NCBI GenBank assembly: GCA_015232555.1
Contig: JADFZJ010000008.1
Location: 1 to 64,000 of the forward strand
Length of the DNA: 64,000 nt
Reading direction: 5' to 3'
Source of the DNA: Desulfamplus sp.
GTDB lineage: Bacteria; Desulfobacterota; Desulfobacteria; Desulfobacterales; Desulfobacteraceae
Below are positions 48,816 through 57,946 of the stretch, piece by piece. A program made the position numbers and the translations under genes. Each line of letters opens with the position of its first letter. Within the stretch, counting starts at the first letter, position 1. Under the pieces are notes generated by a model that worked only from the letters and a program-made list of their open reading frames with translations, ran no database searches and was not told the origin of the DNA.

Positions 48816-49238
48816 ATGGCAATAGAAAATGATATTATTCTGGTATATATGGAAGACTCACCTATTTTTTTTGCAAGGGTGGAGGAGATATGGCCAGATA
48901 TTAAAAAAGATTGGTTCAATATAGAGCTTTTAGTACTCCAGATACCTGTAAAGATTATTGTCTGGACACTTAAAGATATCTATATTAATGGCACTGAATT
49001 TTTTATGGGCGGCAAGCGTATGAGAATTGAGGTTGTTCGTGCTCCTCGCGATAATTTTATGGAGGAGCATGAAGAAGAGGCTCATGACAACTCTATAACG
49101 CAACTCAAAAAAAATAACAGCGTCAAAAGCGATAAAGAAGGTAAAGTTGATAAAGAAGAGAGTGGACAGGTCATTTCCATAGCAGCTTTTCAGAAGAAAA
49201 AAAGGATAACCAATGAAGATAGGGAAACTGATAATTGA
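48816..49238 (+). CDS. Conserved hypothetical protein upstream of dusB-like gene
   Basis: A 140-residue protein I do not recognise by function. The first 80 residues look folded and beta-rich (ILVYMEDSPIFFARVEEI, WFNIELLVLQIPV, WTLKDIYINGTEFFMGG). The last 50 are charged and repetitive (EEHEEEAHD, then SDKEGKVDKEE). I recall similar proteins beside dihydrouridine synthase genes in Desulfobacterota. It overlaps the dusB-like start by 26 bp, so the two are translated together. It has no signal peptide or membrane segment. Confidence 0.75.
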   Translation: MAIENDIILVYMEDSPIFFARVEEIWPDIKKDWFNIELLVLQIPVKIIVWTLKDIYINGTEFFMGGKRMRIEVVRAPRDNFMEEHEEEAHDNSITQLKKNNSVKSDKEGKVDKEESGQVISIAAFQKKKRITNEDRETDN

Positions 49239-50334
49239 TGGACATACTGTTCTGGCACCGCTTGCGGGAGTAACCAATTTGCCGTTCAGGCGTATTGTGA
49301 AGCGTTGCGGATGTTCATTGGTATGTACTGAAATGATCAGTGTCAAAGGTCTTCTGTATAACTCAGAAAAAACCTTCTCCCTTCTTCAAACTACACCTGA
49401 AGAAAAACCTCTGTCGGTTCAGATTTTTGGTTCTGAACCGACAGAGATGGCAAAAGCCGCTGCTATAATTGAGAAAATGGACATTGCCTCATCTTCTCTT
49501 TTGAATGATAGAGCTACGACTAGCAAAGTTGCTGACATTATTGATATCAACTTTGGCTGTAGCGTAAAGAAGGTGGTTAAAACAGGTGCAGGAGTTGCAT
49601 TAATGCAAAATATCGCCAATGCAGAAAATATTATCAGGGCTGTCCGTGATGCTGTATCCACTCCTTTTACGATTAAAATACGATCTGGATGGGATAGGTC
49701 GGGTATTCAGGCGTTCAAGATTGCAGAATCAGCACAAAAATTAGGGGTTGATGCGATAACATTTCACCCTCGAACAGCATCTCAGGGTTTTAAGGGAGAG
49801 GCTGACTGGTCATTGATAAAACAGCTAAAAGCCAATATGTCAATTCCCCTAATTGGTAATGGAGACATCTTTTCGGCTGAAGATGGAGTCAGGATGATTC
49901 AAGAGACAGGATGTGATGCAGTTATGGTTGGCAGGGCTGCAATGTCTAACCCTTTTATTTTAGAAGATATTGAAACTCTTATTTCTGAACTTGCTGAACA
50001 TCAATATGAATATGACTTTGCAAATAAATCGGTCAACTCTTCTGATTTGCGGTCATTTTATGATTTGTTAAAAAAAAGTTACCAAAATCGTTCTTCAGAC
50101 GAAATTTTCGCTGTTATGAAGGAGCTTCTGAAAAGTTCAGCAGATTATTTTGGAGAGTTGCCAGCTTGCAAGATGATGCGAAGCCGGCTTGTCTGGTTTG
50201 TCAAAGGGTATCCTGAGAGCAGTAAATTCAGAAGAGCCTTGACAAACATTGAGTCAATGTCACAGGCTCTTGATATTATTAATGAATATCAAAATTTTAT
50301 TGTTTCTCATAAACAGCAGATGCCATTGAGCTGA
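49213..50334 (+). CDS. tRNA-dihydrouridine synthase (DusB-like)
   Basis: A 373-residue Dus enzyme closest to DusB. VLAPLAGVTNLPFRRIVKR opens the barrel; QIFGSEP, DINFGCSVKKVVKTGAG (catalytic Cys116), KIRSGWD, FHPRTASQGFKGEADW, GNGDIFS and VGRAAMSNPF follow in order. The Pro usually after the catalytic Cys is Ser. A Ser/Thr/Asp-rich insert at about 91-108 splits the segment before DINFGC, where homologues have two or three residues. The start overlaps the preceding small gene by 26 bp and the end overlaps the convergent queF by 38 bp. Confidence 0.92.
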   Translation: MKIGKLIIDGHTVLAPLAGVTNLPFRRIVKRCGCSLVCTEMISVKGLLYNSEKTFSLLQTTPEEKPLSVQIFGSEPTEMAKAAAIIEKMDIASSSLLNDRATTSKVADIIDINFGCSVKKVVKTGAGVALMQNIANAENIIRAVRDAVSTPFTIKIRSGWDRSGIQAFKIAESAQKLGVDAITFHPRTASQGFKGEADWSLIKQLKANMSIPLIGNGDIFSAEDGVRMIQETGCDAVMVGRAAMSNPFILEDIETLISELAEHQYEYDFANKSVNSSDLRSFYDLLKKSYQNRSSDEIFAVMKELLKSSADYFGELPACKMMRSRLVWFVKGYPESSKFRRALTNIESMSQALDIINEYQNFIVSHKQQMPLS

Positions 50335-50701
50335 CTCCTCCCCGAGGTGTAAATTCGCCGATAACTTCCATGTAGAGAGGGTCAATCATATCAACTAAAT
50401 CATCTAAAATCCTGTTGACTACATGCTCATAGAACATCCCAACATTACGATACTGGAGCAGATAGAATTTTAAAGATTTAAGTTCAACTATTTTTTGGTC
50501 AGGTCTGTATTTTATGATAATACACCCAACATCAGGAAGCCCAGTCATCGGGCATACCGATGTAAATTCAGGCTGTTTGATAGTTATATCAATAGTTCTT
50601 TTGGATTTATAACCATAATCAATAGGGTCAAGCATCTCTTTTTTAACTGTTTCAGGCAGTTCAATAGTATAATTTATTTTGTATTCATAAGAAGGTTTCA
50701 T
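50297..50701 (-). CDS. queF: NADPH-dependent preQ0 reductase
   Basis: A 134-residue type I (unimodular) QueF that reduces 7-cyano-7-deazaguanine to preQ1 in queuosine synthesis. The T-fold active site is FTSVCPMTGLPD with Cys50 and Asp57, matching the known catalytic pair. The QueF motif region YLLQYRNVGMFYEH and the C-terminal FTPRGG are present. The product would be used by Tgt (62331-63479). It stands alone on the minus strand, and its 3' end overlaps the dusB-like gene by 38 bp. Confidence 0.95.
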   Translation of the reverse strand: MKPSYEYKINYTIELPETVKKEMLDPIDYGYKSKRTIDITIKQPEFTSVCPMTGLPDVGCIIIKYRPDQKIVELKSLKFYLLQYRNVGMFYEHVVNRILDDLVDMIDPLYMEVIGEFTPRGGVSSMASAVYEKQ

Positions 50702-51190
50702 TTTTTTCCTTATTTCCCCTTAATAAAGATAACGTGTTCGTAAGAGCATTGTAAAAAAATTCAGAAATAGTCTTAAAAAAGTATTAGTAAATAACAGCAT
50801 AATATATTCCGTTTACAAAAATACTTGACAGAATACGATAAATTGCAGATAAAGTAAATTCTTGAGTTTAGAAATCACCGCATTCACATAAAAAATAAAA
50901 TGTTTAATGTAGTAAATACTTACACTCCTTTTATTAAAATCTTAAAAAGCAAAATTACAATCATAAATAAATCTAATAAAATTAAAATTCAACCTGCTTA
51001 TTAACTCACATGGTCTGATATTTAAAAAAATTCATTGTGTAGTATTTTTACATTTATCGTTGCATGACAACCAGTTATTCAGAACATAAGCAGCTTCGCT
51101 GTAATTATTGTTGAGACTGAAATTGCCTAACAATAAAATAACAAGTATAACAAATATAAATTAAATAAATCAAAAATAAGGAGAATATTA
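50702..51190. other. AT-rich intergenic region of about 490 bp
   Basis: No ORF or RNA gene is recognisable. It contains two promoter-like arrays pointing to the gene at 51191: TTGACA (50825-50830) with GATAAA 17 bp on, and the better 51111-51139 pair. A long leader from the first would be possible. Confidence 0.5.
51111..51139 (+). promoter_or_regulatory. Candidate sigma-70 promoter
   Basis: TTGAGA (51111-51116) and TAAAAT (51134-51139) with a 17-bp spacer, about 50 bp before the start codon at 51191. Confidence 0.6.
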
Positions 51191-52300
51191 ATGAACGATT
51201 TTCTTCAAAGTATCAGAGGTAATCAGAAAGAAAAACGTGTACCAAAGACCAGAAGAAATTTCGATAACAGCAATTTTAATGCATCCCCTAATTTCCAGAA
51301 CCAGGGTAATTACCAATCAATACGGGCAGGGAATATAAAAAGACCTATTACAAGAGCTGTACCCCATCTTCATGTGCCAGGAGATGAACCACAGCAATCT
51401 TACCCTCCACAGCCAGAACAGATTGATATCATGCTGGAACTGATTGATATATATACAAAACATCAACAAATGATGATTACTGTCCATGAAAAAAGGATAC
51501 TTGCAGAGGAGCGTAAAGCCATAGCTCTTGAAGAGATAGCCGAATATCTGAGAGTTATTACAATGCCCTCTTTTCAGCAGCAATTCTCATTTAAAAACAC
51601 AACAGACACCTCTAAAGAGCCAATATCGTCAGATTCTATTGAGAAGCCAGATAGTTATATAGATGCTGATCAAGAGAATATAACTCACTCCTCTGAAGCT
51701 CTTGAATCAGACGAGATGCGGAACGAGGATGAGGTCTTCACAGCACAAGTCGTTGAAAACCAGCCCATTGACGGCGAGATTGTTGATGAAGATGATGAGT
51801 ATATTGATAACAAGACGGCTGATGCTGAATATGTTGAGACTACAAATATTGGTTCAAAACAGGATTACTCGCAAGACGTTGAATATTCTATGAAGCCATC
51901 TGTGCAAGAATTTGAAGATAAGGACAATAAAGACGCTGTAAGAGTGATAAGACGCAAACGAACAGATAATATTTCGTCTCCAGCAGATGAGTCAGAAGCG
52001 GTATCTTTGGACAGTGGGCAGAAAGCAGAATCTTTTGAACAGAAACAGAATTTATCAGCACAGCTTAAAGACAGCTCTGAACAGACGAGAGAAAAGGCTC
52101 TATTATCGCGGGAAGAGATAATTGAAATTATTAATTCCATGCGTGCTAAAGGCAAAACTTTTGATGAGGTTGCACAACATCTTATTAATCTTGGACAGCC
52201 TACATTTTCAGGAAGAGGGGTTTGGCATGCACAAACCATACATAGAATCTGCACAAGGAATGAAAAAAAAGCAGCACAGCTTTTTAGGAGAAAAGGATAA
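51191..52300 (+). CDS. Hypothetical protein with recombinase-like C-terminal helix-turn-helix
   Basis: A 369-residue protein of unknown function. The N-terminus is basic and Asn-rich, probably disordered. Residues about 78-120 form a predicted coiled coil (IDIYTKHQQMMITVHEKRIL, then EERKAIALEEIAEYLR). A long acidic, low-complexity region (about 135-300) follows. The last 60 residues (EIINSMRAKGKTFDEVAQHL, then PTFSGRGVWHAQTIHRIC) resemble the DNA-binding part of serine recombinases, where short helices choose among sites. There is no catalytic recombinase domain. It might be a DNA-binding adaptor; I cannot say more. It has its own promoter candidate, AAGGAG ribosome site and terminator. Confidence 0.75.
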   Translation: MNDFLQSIRGNQKEKRVPKTRRNFDNSNFNASPNFQNQGNYQSIRAGNIKRPITRAVPHLHVPGDEPQQSYPPQPEQIDIMLELIDIYTKHQQMMITVHEKRILAEERKAIALEEIAEYLRVITMPSFQQQFSFKNTTDTSKEPISSDSIEKPDSYIDADQENITHSSEALESDEMRNEDEVFTAQVVENQPIDGEIVDEDDEYIDNKTADAEYVETTNIGSKQDYSQDVEYSMKPSVQEFEDKDNKDAVRVIRRKRTDNISSPADESEAVSLDSGQKAESFEQKQNLSAQLKDSSEQTREKALLSREEIIEIINSMRAKGKTFDEVAQHLINLGQPTFSGRGVWHAQTIHRICTRNEKKAAQLFRRKG

Positions 52301-52339
52301 GTTTACATATCGAGCATCATTTGTCTTTAGCTTTTTAGA

Positions 52340-52363
52340 TACCCTGCGGCTTGCTGCAGGGTA
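52340..52363. terminator. Stem-loop between convergent genes
   Basis: Perfect 8-bp arms TACCCTGC and GCAGGGTA with an 8-nt loop, GC-rich in an AT-rich gap, between the gene ending at 52300 and the kinase ending at 52397. Confidence 0.6.
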
Positions 52364-52396
52364 GTTCATATATTTAAACTTTGAAACAATATTAGT

Positions 52397-55300
52397 TTAA
52401 TATTTTGATATTTCATCATAAAAATCTTTGAAAGCTGACTCTAAAGATTCATACAGAACTCTTATCTGTTCAATACTCTCTTGTTTAATAATAATATTCT
52501 TAGGTTCAATAATATCAAATGGTTGACTATAAACCTCATTAAAGTTTTCATTATCTGTATATTGACTGGCTATACGTTCAATTTGTTTTGCAATTTCTGC
52601 CAATACCCCAGCTTCAATATTTAAGGATATACCTTTTAGAGAATGGGCACTGAACATGATTTGTTCAAAGTCTTTTGATTCTAATCCTTCAAGTAATAAA
52701 GATAACAATTCAGGTACTCTTGATAGAAATATTGATTTAAGCCTCTCATAAAACTCTCTATTATTACCAATTCTTAATATAAAAGCATCTCTGTTAAAAA
52801 TTTGTAAAGTTCTATTCGTATCAGTTTGAATTTGATTTGCAAAAGTTTTTTTAATTTCCTGTAACTCTGTTAGATGCTCAGATGAATTTTTAATGTTTAG
52901 CAACTTAATATTTAGCGGTTGGTCTTTGTTCTGGCAAAATCGATTGATAACAGTTACGATATCATCAGACTTGAATGGTTTTGACAGATAAAAATCCATA
53001 CCCTGAGCAAGACATTTCTCTCTGTCATCTTTAAACGCATCTGCTGTTAGAGCTATAATCGGAGTGTGAACTTTTGTTCCGTTTTTTTGCTCAATATCTT
53101 CTTCATGCTCCCTGATCCTTCGTGTTGCCTCAAACCCGTTCATCTCAGGCATGTGAATATCCATAAAAATAAGATTTATATCGTTGATGGTAAACTTTTT
53201 AACAGCCTCTTTTCCGTTATATGCTTCTATAACCTCAAATCCCATTTTATTAAGATTAGCCTTGATAATTAGCATGTTTATAGGGTTATCTTCAGCAACA
53301 AGAATATTACCTGTGTAATGTGCATCTGCTCTCTGTGCTGATAGTGTGGCATCAATATTGTTAATAGATTGAGCGTATTCACAAGTCATTATATTTAATT
53401 TGGGATAACCTGAAGCATTAGGCTTATCTACAATTGGCAGCATAAGATTGACAAAAAAAGTTGTTCCTGTTTCTGTGATGCTTTCAACGGCGATAGTTCC
53501 GCCCATCATTTCAACTAATCTTTTACTTATGGTAAGACCAAGACCAGTGCCTCCATATTTTCTGGTTATAAAATCGTCTGCCTGAGTGAAACTTTCAAAA
53601 ATGGTATTGAGCTTGGCTTCGGTAATTCCTATACCTGTATCTTTAATAGAAATGGTTATCGGCAGAATTTTTCCCGCACAATTTTGATTATCCTGACTGT
53701 ATTCATTGAGTGATTTTTTTATAGAAATTCTAACTTCTCCAGTTTCTGTAAATTTTACGGCATTACCTGTTAGGTTCAATATTATCTGACGGATTCTTAC
53801 GGGATCACCAATAAAAAATTGAGGGATATCAGGTTCAATTTCTGTAAGAAGAAGAATGCCCTTCTGACTGGCTTTGTGACTCATCATAAAAACACATTTC
53901 TGCACTACATCAACAAGATTGAATTCAATATTTTCAAGTTCAAGTTTATCTGCCTCAATTTTGGATATGTCCAAAATATCATTTATAATATCAAGCAGTG
54001 CATAAGCAGAATATCTTAAGTTTCCAAGATATTCCTTTTGCATATCTGTCATATCAGTTGTCAAAAGGAGATCTGTTAATCCAATAACCCCGTTCATAGG
54101 GGTTCTGATTTCATGGCTCATCACAGCAAGAAACTGACTTTTTGTTCGGTTTGCCGATTCAGCGTCTTCTTTGGCTCGTTTAAGCTCTTTTTCCATTCTT
54201 TTACGGTCAGTGATATCTTGATTCATAGCTAAAACGCCCTCAATCTCCTGATTTGCACCAATAATTGGCACAGCCCAGTTGAGGACAATTTTACGGGTGC
54301 CGTCAAAACACTCTATCTCGATCTCCTCTTCAGTTGACACCTCTCCTTTAGTTAAAGCTCTTGTTGCAGACCAATCCTCTGACTTAATAATTTCACCTGT
54401 TGATACCCACCATGCCCTATATTCACCGTAATTCTCTGGATTAACATATCGAACTCCTGCCCATATCCTTTGACCCGATTCGTTCACATAAGTTATGTTG
54501 CCTTTTTTGTCTGTAATCCAAACGCCAACTGGTAGTATCTCTAAAACCTTTGCCAGCCTTCTTTGACTCTCCATAAGTGCATCAGACATTGCCTTTCGAT
54601 CTGTGATATCTGTCAGGACCGCAAGGGAGCGGATAAAATTGCGTTTCTCATCTTTTTCAGAGATCGCAGAAAGAAGAGTATCAATAGTTTCTCCATTTTT
54701 TTTAACAAATTTGTAAGCAACATCTTTGACAAAACCGATCTTGAAAAACTCAGGGAAGGATATTGACTCTGCATAGGCTGCTGACTCTTCTGTAAGGAAA
54801 TCTGTAAGATGACGGCCTATAACCTCATGGCGTTCATAGCCCATAACTTCAAGCCAGTAGTCGCTTACACTTATTATTGATCCTGTATTGTCTATAGAGT
54901 GCAGCATTACAGGCGTTTTATTATAAATTTCACGATAACGCTCTTCACTGTTAAGCATTGCTTTTTCTGCATATTCACGTTCAGTTATCTCCTGCTGAAG
55001 CTCCTCGTTTATTCTTTCAAACTGCATTGCCCGTGCTTCAAGTTTTTTTATTATTGGGCTTGTTATTTTTACAAATAACAGTGCACCTAAAACAACAAAC
55101 AATAAAGTTAAGATAGCTGCGATTAGCCCTGCTTTAATAAAGGGTTCACGTATTTCAGACATATTAATTTTGGTGATAAGCCCTAAATTAACCTTAAGAT
55201 TAGGAATAACAATTGGCTCATAAGCGGCAACGACACTTTGAGCCATATAATCTTTTCCCACCGTTGCACCAGATTCGCCTGTTAATGCCATACGCATTGG

Positions 55301-55687
55301 TTCTGCCAGTGGGGAGTCAAGAGAGATTGGTTCAGGTTGATTTACTCCGACCTGACTATGAGACAAGATAAAAACAACTTTGTTCTCCTCTTTTTTTACA
55401 AGAAGAAGTTCTCCAGTTTTTCCAAAACTGTTGAAATGCTGATAGGCATCTTTTATTTGGGAAAGTGTCGCTTCAACTGCTCCGCCAGGGTAATCATTAT
55501 TGTGAACGGCGTTGAATCTTGCAGTTGCCTCAATCATGCGTGCACGTGCTTTTACACTAACAATAAGGCGGGATTTTTGTGCTTCAAAAGATGTGTGATA
55601 TAGAATTGCTGTTGTTATGCCTGAAATCATAAGTGATGAAACTGCCATAATAACAATCAACAATGACACTCTTTTGCGTTCATTCAT
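52397..55687 (-). CDS. Cache/PAS-PAS hybrid histidine kinase with receiver and HPt
   Basis: About 1096 residues. A membrane segment near the N-terminus (LLIVIMAVSSLMISGI), a periplasmic domain of about 150 residues resembling a Cache-type sensor (FNSFGKTGELLLVKKEENKV, then SVVAAYEPIV), and a second segment (LIAAILTLLFVVLGALLF) come first. Coiled coil, two PAS/PAC units, HisKA ([16 protein letters not shown]), HATPase (DTGIGITEA, GGTGLGLTIS), receiver (LIFMDIHMPEMNG) and HPt (SAHSLKGISLNIE) follow. I choose ATG at 55687 because the longer form starts at a TTG (55729) within the upstream phosphofructokinase gene; GTG at 55708 is another option. The pairing with phosphofructokinase is unexplained. 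Confidence 0.9.
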   Translation of the reverse strand: MNERKRVSLLIVIMAVSSLMISGITTAILYHTSFEAQKSRLIVSVKARARMIEATARFNAVHNNDYPGGAVEATLSQIKDAYQHFNSFGKTGELLLVKKEENKVVFILSHSQVGVNQPEPISLDSPLAEPMRMALTGESGATVGKDYMAQSVVAAYEPIVIPNLKVNLGLITKINMSEIREPFIKAGLIAAILTLLFVVLGALLFVKITSPIIKKLEARAMQFERINEELQQEITEREYAEKAMLNSEERYREIYNKTPVMLHSIDNTGSIISVSDYWLEVMGYERHEVIGRHLTDFLTEESAAYAESISFPEFFKIGFVKDVAYKFVKKNGETIDTLLSAISEKDEKRNFIRSLAVLTDITDRKAMSDALMESQRRLAKVLEILPVGVWITDKKGNITYVNESGQRIWAGVRYVNPENYGEYRAWWVSTGEIIKSEDWSATRALTKGEVSTEEEIEIECFDGTRKIVLNWAVPIIGANQEIEGVLAMNQDITDRKRMEKELKRAKEDAESANRTKSQFLAVMSHEIRTPMNGVIGLTDLLLTTDMTDMQKEYLGNLRYSAYALLDIINDILDISKIEADKLELENIEFNLVDVVQKCVFMMSHKASQKGILLLTEIEPDIPQFFIGDPVRIRQIILNLTGNAVKFTETGEVRISIKKSLNEYSQDNQNCAGKILPITISIKDTGIGITEAKLNTIFESFTQADDFITRKYGGTGLGLTISKRLVEMMGGTIAVESITETGTTFFVNLMLPIVDKPNASGYPKLNIMTCEYAQSINNIDATLSAQRADAHYTGNILVAEDNPINMLIIKANLNKMGFEVIEAYNGKEAVKKFTINDINLIFMDIHMPEMNGFEATRRIREHEEDIEQKNGTKVHTPIIALTADAFKDDREKCLAQGMDFYLSKPFKSDDIVTVINRFCQNKDQPLNIKLLNIKNSSEHLTELQEIKKTFANQIQTDTNRTLQIFNRDAFILRIGNNREFYERLKSIFLSRVPELLSLLLEGLESKDFEQIMFSAHSLKGISLNIEAGVLAEIAKQIERIASQYTDNENFNEVYSQPFDIIEPKNIIIKQESIEQIRVLYESLESAFKDFYDEISKY

Positions 55688-55700
55688 ATTGGCTAAACTC

Positions 55701-57818
55701 TTATTCACCAGAAATAGAATTAAGTACAAGTGTCAAAGGTTTATCCTCTTCGCTTTTCCCCTGAAATCTAACAGGACCTGGCTTTCTGTAATGGTCATCT
55801 CCATCGTCTGCTGCAAGCCACTTTTCCCGCATCGCTTTTACTATACGAAATGAGTTAGTATTGGTATCAACAATATTTTTTTCCATTACAAGGGCGAGTT
55901 TGCCGCTTCGCTCTTCAAGGTGCATCAATTTACCAATAGGAATTCCAAGAGGTTCCCATCTGTCAAAATTGTGCTCTAAATTTTTTATAACAGCCATCTG
56001 ACCAGTAGTTCCGTTGGCAATAAGAGCAAAAGCTGTAAGTCCAAGATTATAGGTGTAATTGCAATCAAATTTTGTAGGATTACTGCCCCTCCCATCGTAT
56101 CCGTAAAAATGGCTCTGTGTTTTGAAATTAGGGACAGATTTTTTAAATATCTCTAAAATTGGAGATGGAACTTTATCATCGTCAGTTAATATCTCTGCAT
56201 TGACCAAAGCCTGTTTCAGAGTTTTTACAGATATGATATTTTTTTTGATTAGATAATAACGGTCATTATAATCCGTATTGTTATTATCTTTATAATTTCT
56301 GAATATAGTTTTACCAATAAGTTCAGGATCAAGATTTGCCCGCTCCATAATATAGTGAAAGCGGGTATCCTCTATTCCAACCTTATAATCACCCTTCTCC
56401 TTGAGAATATGAAGATAATCGCCTACCATGTCCATAATGATCTTCTCTGTGTTTACCTGAGAGAACTGAAAATTTCCGTGTGTATCCCTTTCAACCAGCA
56501 GCCCCTCTTGAAAAAATGATGGGAGATCATTAAAAAGTTCGTCATCTCTGGGGTTCCAGATAGGTGATGCCTGTTTTTCTGTGATTCCCCTCGACAGGCG
56601 GCGAAGATACTCAAGTTTGGCATCAAGAGAGTGAAATGTGGTGTGAAAATCAAGATCATGTATCTGATTATACTGTGCGATAATTGTGTTAAGTTTAATT
56701 ATAAATATCTGTATTTCATTTATAAACTCAAGAACACCTTCAGGGATTATCATTACACCGTAATTTTTCCCCTTTGCAGCACGTTTCACAATCGCGTCAC
56801 ATATAAGACGCGACAGGTGGCGGAGAGTCATGCCATAAGCTGTATAATCTACCTCTCCCTTTTCCTGAGCTTTTTGCAGCCTTGTTTTATCAACGTAATC
56901 AGCTAAATCTTCTCCGATAAGGGTCAAATTGGAGTGAGTCTGAAGTGAAGCCTCTAAGGCAAGATGGCTTGCAACCCTTCCCATAACCTTGCAGACATGC
57001 CAATATTTAAGATCAGAACTTGCATCAGTACAGAGGTTGCTGATATTCTGGGCAAAAGCTCTTGCAGCAGAGTGAAAACCAAATGAGATAGCACACAGAG
57101 TTTCGCCATCTTCGGTACGAATCTGGATATCTCCGTCAATTGTTTTTGGAATGCCAATAACCTGTATTCCATGAAATTTCAACTCTTGGGCAAGAAATGC
57201 AGCATTGGTGTTGGAGTCGTCTCCCCCAACAATTACAAGTGCATCGAGACTAAGCTCCTGACAAGCCTCTTTGGAGAGTGCCATCTTCTGCTTTGAATTT
57301 ATTTTGGTTCTTCCTGTTTTTATCATGGTAAAGCCGCCCATGTTACGATATGTATCCACAAGCTCTTTTGTTATCTCAACATATCTGTTTTCAAGTATCC
57401 CTTCCGGACCCAAGATAAATCCAAATATTTTTGACTCGGGATTGGCTTTTTTTGCAGCATCAAAAACTCCGGCAACTACATTATGCCCCCCGGGTGCAGG
57501 ACCTCCAGAAAACACGATCCCAATATTTCTCTTTTTGAAAAAATATCTTTTGCCTGCCTCGTTATCTGATAAACCACAAACAAGTTTCTCTACATGGTTG
57601 TGAATGATATCTGGAAGTTGCTTTTGAGCCTCACGGTTGATTGTAAATCTGTATTGAGGCTGATCTTCAAGAGATATGAAGCTGTTGGAAAAAACCTTGC
57701 ATATCTGAGGAACGAAGGCTCTTCGGTCAAGGGTTTCGCTATTAATATCTGCAATCGCGGTTTCAATGTTTGGATTATTCAAAAGTGTTTCAATAGATAT
57801 CATATCAGATGATGTCAT
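55701..57818 (-). CDS. Diphosphate-type 6-phosphofructokinase (long PFP-like)
   Basis: About 705 residues of a phosphofructokinase. GIVFSGGPAPGGHNVV is the phosphate-donor loop, IVGGDDSNTNAAFLAQE contains the GGDD motif that marks PPi-dependent enzymes, and IPKTIDGDI is the catalytic segment with its Asp base. It would interconvert fructose-6-phosphate and fructose-1,6-bisphosphate with pyrophosphate. It is longer than plant-type or spirochaete long PFPs (about 550-570). The ATG at 57818 with GGAG upstream is preferred to a TTG at 57854. PPi use fits organisms that save ATP during sulfate activation, but this is inference. Its stop lies 13 bp before the kinase start. Confidence 0.88.
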   Translation of the reverse strand: MTSSDMISIETLLNNPNIETAIADINSETLDRRAFVPQICKVFSNSFISLEDQPQYRFTINREAQKQLPDIIHNHVEKLVCGLSDNEAGKRYFFKKRNIGIVFSGGPAPGGHNVVAGVFDAAKKANPESKIFGFILGPEGILENRYVEITKELVDTYRNMGGFTMIKTGRTKINSKQKMALSKEACQELSLDALVIVGGDDSNTNAAFLAQELKFHGIQVIGIPKTIDGDIQIRTEDGETLCAISFGFHSAARAFAQNISNLCTDASSDLKYWHVCKVMGRVASHLALEASLQTHSNLTLIGEDLADYVDKTRLQKAQEKGEVDYTAYGMTLRHLSRLICDAIVKRAAKGKNYGVMIIPEGVLEFINEIQIFIIKLNTIIAQYNQIHDLDFHTTFHSLDAKLEYLRRLSRGITEKQASPIWNPRDDELFNDLPSFFQEGLLVERDTHGNFQFSQVNTEKIIMDMVGDYLHILKEKGDYKVGIEDTRFHYIMERANLDPELIGKTIFRNYKDNNNTDYNDRYYLIKKNIISVKTLKQALVNAEILTDDDKVPSPILEIFKKSVPNFKTQSHFYGYDGRGSNPTKFDCNYTYNLGLTAFALIANGTTGQMAVIKNLEHNFDRWEPLGIPIGKLMHLEERSGKLALVMEKNIVDTNTNSFRIVKAMREKWLAADDGDDHYRKPGPVRFQGKSEEDKPLTLVLNSISGE

Positions 57819-57946
57819 GGTTGTTAAGCTCCATGTAAATCCATTTATTGGCAAATCAGTTTGTTTATTAAATCAAAGCCTTATCTAAAATTACAAATGT
57901 TATATTAAAATTGAATTACCTGTTTGTTAGAATTTCAAATCAGTGG

